The translations under genes were made by a program, and so were the position numbers. The notes below the pieces were generated by a model. The model saw only the letters and a list, made by a program, of their open reading frames with translations, was not told where the DNA came from and searched no databases. DNA of 10,072 nt from Burkholderiales bacterium (lineage in GTDB: Bacteria > Pseudomonadota > Gammaproteobacteria > Burkholderiales > JAEUOS01), in the NCBI GenBank assembly GCA_947456845.1, contig CANGUJ010000108.1:1-10072 (forward strand). Reading direction: 5' to 3'. The first letter of the stretch is position 1. Each line of letters begins with the position of its first letter. Positions 5,221 to 10,072 of the stretch are shown in pieces.

Positions 5221-6804
5221 TTAAGCCAGCACTTCCTCCCGCTGCGCCACCGGCTGCCGGATCAGGTAGTCGAACGCGCTCAACGCCGCCTTCGCCCCAT
5301 CCCCCGCCGCGATCACGATCTGCTTGTAGGGCACGGTCGTGCAATCGCCGGCGGCGAACACGCCGGGCACGTTGGTGTGACCGCCCGGGTCGACCACGAT
5401 CTCGCCGAAGCGGCTCAAGTCCACCGTGCCGCGCAGCCACTCGGTATTTGGCGTGAGGCCGATCTGCACGAACACGCCCTCCAGCGGCACCCGGTGTTCC
5501 TCGCCGGTGGCGCGGTTCTTGTAGCGCAGGCCGTTGACCTTGCCGGCGGCGCCGGTGATCTCGGTGGTCGGCGCATTGGTGCAGATGGTCACGTTGGGCA
5601 GGCTTTGCAGTTTCTTCACCAGCACCGCATCGGCCTTGAGTCGCTCTGCGAATTCGACCAGGGTGACGTGTTCAACCACGCCGGCCAGGTCGATGGCCGC
5701 TTCCACGCCGGAATTGCCGCCGCCGATCACCGCCACGCGCTTGCCCTTGAACAACGGCCCGTCGCAGTGCGGGCAATAGGCCACGCCCTTGTTGCGGTAT
5801 TCCGCTTCGCCGGGCACGCCGACGTTGCGCCAGCGCGCGCCGGTGGAAAGGATGACCGAGCGGCTCTTGAGCGTGGCGCCATTGGCCAGGCGCACCTCGA
5901 CCAGACCACCGGGTTCAGCGGTGGGAATCAGCGCTTCGGCGCGCTGCAGGTTCATAATGTCCACGCCATAGGCACGGGCATGGGATTCGAGGTTGGCCGC
6001 AAAGCGCGGACCGTCGGTTTCCAGCACCGATATGTAGTTCTCGATGGCCAGGGTGTCGTTGACCTGGCCGCCAAAGCGCTCGGCCGTCACGCCGGTGCGG
6101 ATACCCTTGCGCGCCGCATACACGGCCGCTGCCGCGCCGGCCGGGCCGCCGCCGACGATCAGCACGTCATACGGGTCGCGCGCATTCAGTTGCACGGCCT
6201 CGCGGGCCGCCGCGCCGGTGTCCAGTTTGGCGAGGATTTCCTCCAGGCTCATGCGCCCCGAGCCGAACACTTCGCCGTTGCCGTACACCATGGGCACCGC
6301 CATGATCTCGCGCGCCTCCACCTCCTTCGGGAATGCGCCGCCTTCGATCACGATAGTGCGGATCTTCGGGTTGACGATCGCCATCAGCGCCGCCGCCTGC
6401 ACCACGTCCGGGCAGTTGTGGCAGGTGAGCGACATGTAGACCTCGAAATCGATCTCGCGGTCGATGGCGCGGATGCTGTCGATGACCGATGGCTCCACCT
6501 TCGGCGGATGCCCGCCGGTCCACAACAGCGCCAGCACCAGCGAGGTGAACTCGTGGCCCAGCGGCAGGCCTGCAAAACGCACGCCACCGGTTTGGTCCTC
6601 GCGGGAGATCACGAAGGAGGGGGTGCGAACGTCATGCCCGTCCAGGTCCAGTGACACCTTGTCGCTCAGTGCCGCGATGGTCCCGAGCAGTTCGCGCATT
6701 TCGCCGGCGGTCGCACTGTCGTCCAGGGCGGCGGTCAGGCGGATGGGCTGCCGGAGCAGGGCCAGGTACTGTTGCAACTGGGTTTTCAACGCGGCGTCGA
6801 GCAT
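5221..6804 (-). CDS. ahpF: Alkyl hydroperoxide reductase subunit F (NADH:peroxiredoxin reductase)
   Basis: This 527-residue flavoprotein (E. coli AhpF has 521) transfers electrons from NADH through FAD and two disulfides to reduce oxidised AhpC. The N-terminal half (about 1-200) is the double thioredoxin-fold domain, with the redox pair Cys128-Cys131 in SLTCHNCPDVVQ. The C-terminal half resembles thioredoxin reductase. It has the FAD-binding GGGPAGAAAA (218-227), the redox pair Cys344-Cys347 in AYCPHCDGP, the NADH-binding GGGNSGVEAA (361-370), and the second FAD motif GVFAAGDCTT (481-490). The ATG at 6804 was chosen because AAGGAG lies 6 bases upstream (6811-6816). A TTG at 6831 in the same frame would remove any good ribosome binding site. 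The gene follows ahpC after a 34-base gap and is surely in its operon. All key residues are present. Confidence 0.97.
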   Translation of the reverse strand: MLDAALKTQLQQYLALLRQPIRLTAALDDSATAGEMRELLGTIAALSDKVSLDLDGHDVRTPSFVISREDQTGGVRFAGLPLGHEFTSLVLALLWTGGHPPKVEPSVIDSIRAIDREIDFEVYMSLTCHNCPDVVQAAALMAIVNPKIRTIVIEGGAFPKEVEAREIMAVPMVYGNGEVFGSGRMSLEEILAKLDTGAAAREAVQLNARDPYDVLIVGGGPAGAAAAVYAARKGIRTGVTAERFGGQVNDTLAIENYISVLETDGPRFAANLESHARAYGVDIMNLQRAEALIPTAEPGGLVEVRLANGATLKSRSVILSTGARWRNVGVPGEAEYRNKGVAYCPHCDGPLFKGKRVAVIGGGNSGVEAAIDLAGVVEHVTLVEFAERLKADAVLVKKLQSLPNVTICTNAPTTEITGAAGKVNGLRYKNRATGEEHRVPLEGVFVQIGLTPNTEWLRGTVDLSRFGEIVVDPGGHTNVPGVFAAGDCTTVPYKQIVIAAGDGAKAALSAFDYLIRQPVAQREEVLA

Positions 6805-6821
6805 GACGTTCTCCTTCGTGG

Positions 6822-6833
6822 GTTTGCGCAAAC
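6822..6833. repeat. 12-base palindrome between ahpC and ahpF
   Basis: GTTTGCGCAAAC is a perfect palindrome within the 34-base ahpC-ahpF gap, 6 bases upstream of the ahpF ribosome binding site. In the mRNA it could form only a weak 4-base-pair stem, so a DNA-binding or cleavage role would be needed to make it meaningful. It may be chance. Confidence 0.35.
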
Positions 6834-6838
6834 AGCCT

Positions 6839-7414
6839 TCAGATCTTGCCTACCAGGTCGAGCGAGGGAGCCAGGGTCTTGGCGCCTTCCTGCCACTTGG
6901 CCGGGCACACCTGGCCGGGGTTGTTGGCGACGAACTGGGCGGCCTTGAGCTTGCGCACGGTTTCCCTGACGTCACGCGCGATGGCGTTGTCGTGGACCTC
7001 GGCGGTCTTGATCACGCCTTCGGGGTTGATGACGAAGGTGCCGCGCAGGGCCAGGCCCTCCTCCTCGATGTGCACGCCGAAAGCGCGCGTCAGCTGGTGC
7101 GTCGGGTCGCCCACCAGCGGAAAGCGCGCCTTGCCGACCGCCGGGCTGGTTTCGTGCCACACCTTGTGCGAGAACTGGGTGTCGGTGGTGACGATGTAGA
7201 CCTCGGCGCCGGCCTTCTGGAACTCGGCGTAGTTGTCGGCCGCGTCCTCGATTTCGGTCGGGCAGTTGAAGGTGAAGGCCGCCGGCATGAAGATCAGGAC
7301 CGACCACTTGCCTTTGAGGGAGGCGTCGGTCACCTCGATGAACTCGCCCTTGCCCGCGCGGTTGACGAAAGCGTTGGCCTTGAAGGGCTGGACCTGGGTA
7401 TTGATGATGGACAT
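6839..7414 (-). CDS. ahpC: Alkyl hydroperoxide reductase subunit C (typical 2-Cys peroxiredoxin)
   Basis: This 191-residue cytoplasmic peroxiredoxin (E. coli AhpC has 187) reduces hydrogen peroxide, organic hydroperoxides and peroxynitrite, and is regenerated by AhpF. The peroxidatic cysteine is Cys51 in PAAFTFNCPTE, which fits the PxxxTxxC signature. The resolving cysteine is Cys170 in PGQVCPAKWQEG. The C-terminus TLAPSLDLVGKI matches the E. coli type, and the KWQEG context marks the AhpC/Prx1 class that uses AhpF. The ATG at 7414 has an AAAGG ribosome binding site 8 bases upstream (7423-7427) and gives the MSIINTQVQPFK start typical of the family. It is the first gene of the ahpCF operon, with its promoter region upstream at 7486-7558. 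No oxyR or ahpD gene is seen nearby. Confidence 0.97.
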   Translation of the reverse strand: MSIINTQVQPFKANAFVNRAGKGEFIEVTDASLKGKWSVLIFMPAAFTFNCPTEIEDAADNYAEFQKAGAEVYIVTTDTQFSHKVWHETSPAVGKARFPLVGDPTHQLTRAFGVHIEEEGLALRGTFVINPEGVIKTAEVHDNAIARDVRETVRKLKAAQFVANNPGQVCPAKWQEGAKTLAPSLDLVGKI

Positions 7415-7485
7415 GGTGTTTACCTTTCGATGAATGTTCTCGGGAAATCGCGTTGCCGTCGATGGTCGAGGGCACGGATCGAATG

Positions 7486-7537
7486 ATAGAGACGGTAAAT
7501 GAAAATAGAAATTTGATAGTTTCAATGCGGTCGATAG
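7486..7537. promoter_or_regulatory. Cluster of ATAG half-site words upstream of ahpC
   Basis: ATAG occurs four times in 52 bases (7486, 7505, 7516, 7534), three of them as GATAG, and reads as CTAT toward ahpC. The E. coli OxyR consensus is built of ATAG and CTAT words alternating at 11-base steps. Here one step is 11 bases, but the others are 18-19 and all four words point the same way, so the fit is only partial. The cluster lies over and just downstream of the candidate ahpC promoter. Confidence 0.3.
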
Positions 7538-7541
7538 GCAA
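7513..7541 (-). promoter_or_regulatory. Candidate ahpC promoter
   Basis: On the minus strand, TTGCCT (7536-7541) and TATCAA (7513-7518) each match the sigma70 consensus at 4 of 6 positions with the ideal 17-base spacing. Transcription would start near 7506, giving a leader of about 92 bases before ahpC. Weak elements of this kind suit an activator-dependent stress promoter. Other A/T-rich hexamers nearby could serve instead. Confidence 0.4.
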
Positions 7542-7543
7542 TT

Positions 7544-7558
7544 TCAAAGGAACTTTGA
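7544..7558. promoter_or_regulatory. 15-base palindrome, candidate activator site for ahpC
   Basis: TCAAAG-GAA-CTTTGA has two perfect 6-base arms around a 3-base centre. Its centre (7551) would lie about 45 bases upstream of the predicted ahpC transcription start, immediately upstream of the -35. That is a usual place for a LysR-type activator such as OxyR, the common regulator of ahpCF. The repeat is visible in the sequence; the protein that binds it is inferred. Confidence 0.4.
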
Positions 7559-7592
7559 TTTTTGATATCAGGGAAGCGGTCTCCGCGGGGCG

Positions 7593-7628
7593 GGCGCCAG
7601 AAGCCGGGCGCCAAGGCCGGGCCCGGCC
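7593..7628. repeat. Nested GC-rich inverted repeats
   Basis: GGCGCC at 7593-7598 recurs at 7607-7612 and can pair with it around an 8-base loop. GGCCGGGCCCGGCC at 7615-7628 follows as a 14-base perfect palindrome. Part of the latter (CGGGCCCG) appears again at 7686-7693. They sit between the ahpC promoter region and the candidate tex promoter and may insulate the two. No known repeat family is recognised. Confidence 0.45.
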
Positions 7629-7632
7629 CTGC

Positions 7633-7641
7633 TGGTAAACT
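7633..7641 (+). promoter_or_regulatory. Candidate extended -10 promoter for tex
   Basis: TGG-TAAACT fits an extended -10 element: a TGN followed by a hexamer matching 4 of 6 consensus positions. No -35 match lies 17 bases upstream, as can occur with extended -10 promoters. Transcription would start near 7648, giving tex a leader of about 162 bases that opens directly with the hairpin at 7652-7668. Confidence 0.35.
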
Positions 7642-7651
7642 GCACGGCATT

Positions 7652-7678
7652 CGCCGCTTCGCGCGGCGTTCGTTTTTT
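7652..7678 (+). terminator. Intrinsic-terminator-like hairpin with T-run upstream of tex
   Basis: CGCCGC (7652-7657) pairs with GCGGCG (7663-7668) around the loop TTCGC, followed by TTCGTTTTTT ending at 7678. This is the form of a rho-independent terminator on the plus strand. No plus-strand gene lies upstream of it in this gap, so it would end a short unannotated transcript, act as an attenuator in the tex leader, or be a 5' hairpin of tex mRNA. Confidence 0.45.
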
Positions 7679-7809
7679 GCAAGCCCGGGCCCGCCCGGCA
7701 ACCCGTTCAGGCAATCCTTCCAACCGTATCGCCACGCCCGCCCGGCGTTAGCGCCGTCGCGCGAATCGAAGCCCGGCACCCGCTCGTGCGCGCATTACTC
7801 CAAGCCAGC

Positions 7810-10072
7810 ATGCCACTGCCCGCCATCGAACACCGCATCGCCCAATTGCTCGGCGTCTCCGCCGAACGCGTCCGTGCCGCCGTCGCGCTCCTCGATGAGG
7901 GCGCCACCGTCCCCTTCATCGCGCGCTATCGCAAGGAAGCCACCGGCAGCCTCGACGACACGCAGTTGCGCACCCTCGAAGAACGCCTGGGCTACATGCG
8001 CGAGCTGGAAGACCGGCGCGCCGCCATCCTGGCCGCAATCCAGGAGCAGAACAAGCTCACCCCCGAACTGCGGGCTGCCATCGAGGCGGCCGAGGACAAG
8101 GCGCGGCTGGAAGACCTGTACCTGCCCTACAAGATCAAACGCCGCACCAAGGCGCAGATCGCGCGCGAAGCGGGGCTGGAGCCGCTGGCCGATGCGCTCC
8201 TGGGCGATCCGTCGCTGCACCCCGAAGCCGCGGCCGCCGCCTACCTGCGCGAGCCGTTCAAGACGGCCGACGGCATCGACCATCCGGGCGTGCCGGATAT
8301 CAAGGCCGCCTTGGACGGCGCGCGGCAGATCCTCATGGAGCGTTTTGCCGAAGACGCCGATCTGCTGGCAGGCTTGCGGGAATACCTGATCGAGCATGGC
8401 GTGGTGCAGTCCACGCTGGTCGAGGGCAAGGCCGAGGTGGGCGCGAAGTTCGCCGATTATTTCAATTACGACGAGGCCTTGGGCAAGATCCCCTCGCACC
8501 GCGCGCTGGCCCTGTTCCGCGGCCGCCGCGAGGAGGTGCTTTCGGTGGTGTTGCGCCTGGACAGCGAGCCCGACCGTCCCGAGTGGAGCGCGCCGCACAA
8601 CCCGTGCGAGCAGCGCATCGCGGCGCGCTTCGGCATACGCCCGGGCGGCCGTCCGGCCGACAAGTGGCTCGCCGATACGGTGCGCTGGACCTGGCGCGTC
8701 AAGATCGCCCTGCACCTCGAAACCGATCTCATGGGCGCCCTGCGTGAAAGGGCCGAGGAAGAGGCGATCCGGGTGTTCGGGGCCAACCTGCAGGACCTGC
8801 TGCTGGCCTCGCCGGCCGGGCCGCGCCCCACGATGGGCCTGGACCCGGGCTTGCGCACCGGCGTGAAGGTGGCGGTGGTCGATGCCACCGGCAAGCTGGT
8901 GGCCACCGACACCATCTACCCTCACGAACCGCGGCGCGACTGGCAAGGATCGCTCGCCACCCTCGCCAGGCTGGTGGTGGCGCACAAGGTGGAACTGATC
9001 GCCATCGGCAACGGCACCGCCTCGCGCGAAACCGACAAGCTGGCCGAGGAGTTGCTCGCCGCCGCCCGCGACCGCAAGCTCGCCAAGGTGATGGTCTCGG
9101 AGGCCGGGGCCTCGGTATATTCGGCCTCGGAATTCGCGGCGCGCGAGTTTCCCGAACTCGATGTCAGCCTGCGCGGCGCGGTGTCGATCGCCCGGCGCCT
9201 GCAGGACCCGCTGGCCGAATTGGTCAAGATCGACCCCAAGGCCATCGGCGTGGGGCAGTACCAGCATGATGTGAACCAGTCGCGCCTGGCGCGCGCCCTG
9301 GATGGCGTGGTCGAGGACTGCGTCAACGGCGTCGGCGTCGACCTCAACACCGCCTCGGTGCCTCTGCTTTCCAAGGTGTCCGGCCTGGGCGCCAGCCTGG
9401 CCGCCAACATCGTCTCCTATCGCGACAGCAACGGGCGTTTCGCCAGCCGCGAGCAGCTGCGCCAGGTGCCGCGCCTGGGTGACAAGGCCTTCGAGCAGGC
9501 TGCCGGCTTTTTGCGCATCCGCGACGGTTCCAATCCGCTCGACGCCTCCGGCGTGCACCCGGAAGCCTACGGGCTGGTCAACCGCATCGTAGCCGACCTC
9601 GACCGCGACATCCAGTCGGTCATCGGCGACAGCGCTGCCCTGAAACGTGTCGTGCCCGCCAGGTATGCCGACGAGCGATTCGGCGTGCCCACCGTGGCCG
9701 ACGTCATCAAGGAGCTGGAAAAGCCCGGCCGCGACCCGCGCCCCGAGTTCAAGACTGCGCGCTTCCAGGAAGGCGTCAATACCGTGGCCGACCTCAAGCC
9801 CGGCATGCAGCTCGAGGGAGTGGTGACCAACGTCGCCAACTTCGGCGCCTTTGTCGACATCGGCGTGCACCAGGACGGCCTGGTGCATATCTCGATGCTG
9901 TCCGACAAGTTCGTCCGCGACCCGCGCGAGGTGGTGAAGGCCGGCCAGGTGGTCAAGGTCAAGGTGCTGGAAGTCGACATCAAGCGAGCGCGCATCGCGC
10001 TGACCATGCGCCTGTCGGACAAGTCGCCTGCCGGCGCGGCACCCGGCGCTGCGCGGCGCGACCTCGCGCCAC
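7810..10072 (+). CDS. tex: Tex family transcription accessory protein (S1 RNA-binding), partial at right edge
   Basis: Tex was named for toxin expression in Bordetella pertussis. It is a conserved nucleic-acid-binding protein related to eukaryotic Spt6 and thought to act on transcription in the cytoplasm. The 754 visible residues cover most of the usual length of about 780. In order they show a helical N-terminal region with the family signature DEGATVPFIARYRKEATGSL (29-48) and LEDLYLPYK (100-108). Next is a YqgF/RNase H-like domain beginning TMGLDPGLRTGVKVAVVD (341-358), then the GQYQHDV motif (482-488). Helix-hairpin-helix repeats (about 511-570) include KVSGLGASLAANIV and QVPRLGDKAFEQAAGFL. 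An S1 domain follows (about 664-735: GMQLEGVVTNVANFGAFVDIG), then the start of an Ala/Pro-rich tail. The ATG at 7810 fits the family N-terminus. There is no strong ribosome binding site, and an in-frame GTG at 7786 is less likely. Confidence 0.95.
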   Translation, partial: MPLPAIEHRIAQLLGVSAERVRAAVALLDEGATVPFIARYRKEATGSLDDTQLRTLEERLGYMRELEDRRAAILAAIQEQNKLTPELRAAIEAAEDKARLEDLYLPYKIKRRTKAQIAREAGLEPLADALLGDPSLHPEAAAAAYLREPFKTADGIDHPGVPDIKAALDGARQILMERFAEDADLLAGLREYLIEHGVVQSTLVEGKAEVGAKFADYFNYDEALGKIPSHRALALFRGRREEVLSVVLRLDSEPDRPEWSAPHNPCEQRIAARFGIRPGGRPADKWLADTVRWTWRVKIALHLETDLMGALRERAEEEAIRVFGANLQDLLLASPAGPRPTMGLDPGLRTGVKVAVVDATGKLVATDTIYPHEPRRDWQGSLATLARLVVAHKVELIAIGNGTASRETDKLAEELLAAARDRKLAKVMVSEAGASVYSASEFAAREFPELDVSLRGAVSIARRLQDPLAELVKIDPKAIGVGQYQHDVNQSRLARALDGVVEDCVNGVGVDLNTASVPLLSKVSGLGASLAANIVSYRDSNGRFASREQLRQVPRLGDKAFEQAAGFLRIRDGSNPLDASGVHPEAYGLVNRIVADLDRDIQSVIGDSAALKRVVPARYADERFGVPTVADVIKELEKPGRDPRPEFKTARFQEGVNTVADLKPGMQLEGVVTNVANFGAFVDIGVHQDGLVHISMLSDKFVRDPREVVKAGQVVKVKVLEVDIKRARIALTMRLSDKSPAGAAPGAARRDLAP

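Larger units (their letters stand above)
7415..7809. other. 395-base divergent intergenic region between ahpC and tex
   Basis: No convincing protein-coding gene lies here. The ahpC side (about 7484-7570) is markedly A/T-rich for this genome and carries the candidate ahpC promoter, a palindrome and repeated GATAG words. The tex side (about 7575-7700) is extremely GC-rich, with several palindromes, an extended -10 candidate and a terminator-like hairpin. From 7700 to the tex start I see no distinct signal. Confidence 0.8.

Noticed and set aside
5125..6654. 509-codon open frame on the plus strand
   Set aside because: It is antisense to ahpF, His/Ala/Arg-rich and without motifs; it is a codon-bias shadow.
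7522..7779. 85-codon minus-strand open frame upstream of ahpC
   Set aside because: It overlaps the ahpC promoter region, begins with GTG, lacks a clear ribosome binding site and has a biased Arg/Pro/Gly composition.
7795..9888. 697-codon open frame on the minus strand
   Set aside because: It lies entirely antisense to tex, shows no recognisable domain, and is the kind of shadow frame expected from GC-rich codon bias.

Overview
This window looks like core chromosome from a high-GC betaproteobacterium, most likely Alcaligenaceae (Bordetella/Achromobacter-like). That assignment is an inference. It rests on the GC-rich codon usage, the betaproteobacterial style of AhpC and Tex, and the overall gene set; no database comparison was possible. 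I see no transposase, phage gene, CRISPR array or other sign of a mobile region. The contents are mostly recognisable housekeeping and stress genes, and the less explained material lies in the intergenic regions.

Layout. Positions 1-467 (minus) hold a membrane-anchored c-type cytochrome that runs off the left edge, with a TATAAT-type promoter around 541-571. Divergent from it, at 705-1361 (plus), is an exported SOUL-family heme-binding protein. It converges on a minus-strand pair: an Lrp/AsnC regulator (2650-3156) followed 46 bases downstream by an FMN-dependent alpha-hydroxy-acid dehydrogenase (1437-2603). Divergent from the regulator, across a 62-base gap, is an acetohydroxyacid synthase catalytic subunit (3219-5006, plus) with no small subunit gene beside it. 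A tRNA-Arg(CCG) gene follows at 5028-5104.

The minus-strand operon ahpC (6839-7414) and ahpF (5221-6804) encodes the complete alkyl hydroperoxide reductase system. A 395-base intergenic region (7415-7809) separates it from tex (7810 to the right edge, plus), which encodes a transcription accessory RNA-binding protein. That region holds an AT-rich stretch with a candidate ahpC promoter, a 15-base palindrome suited to a LysR-type regulator such as OxyR, several GC-rich palindromes, and a terminator-like hairpin with a T-run.

How the genes work together. AhpF passes electrons from NADH to AhpC, which reduces peroxides. The Lrp regulator sits between a 2-hydroxyacid-oxidising enzyme and an enzyme that consumes 2-ketoacids, so local control of ketoacid/branched-chain amino acid metabolism is plausible but unproven. 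The cytochrome and the SOUL protein both act outside the cytoplasm and both concern heme, but they are transcribed apart. No clearly novel multi-gene system was found. The points most worth checking are the ahpC/tex intergenic region, the orphan acetohydroxyacid synthase with its Lrp neighbour, and the hairpin over the dehydrogenase ribosome binding site.
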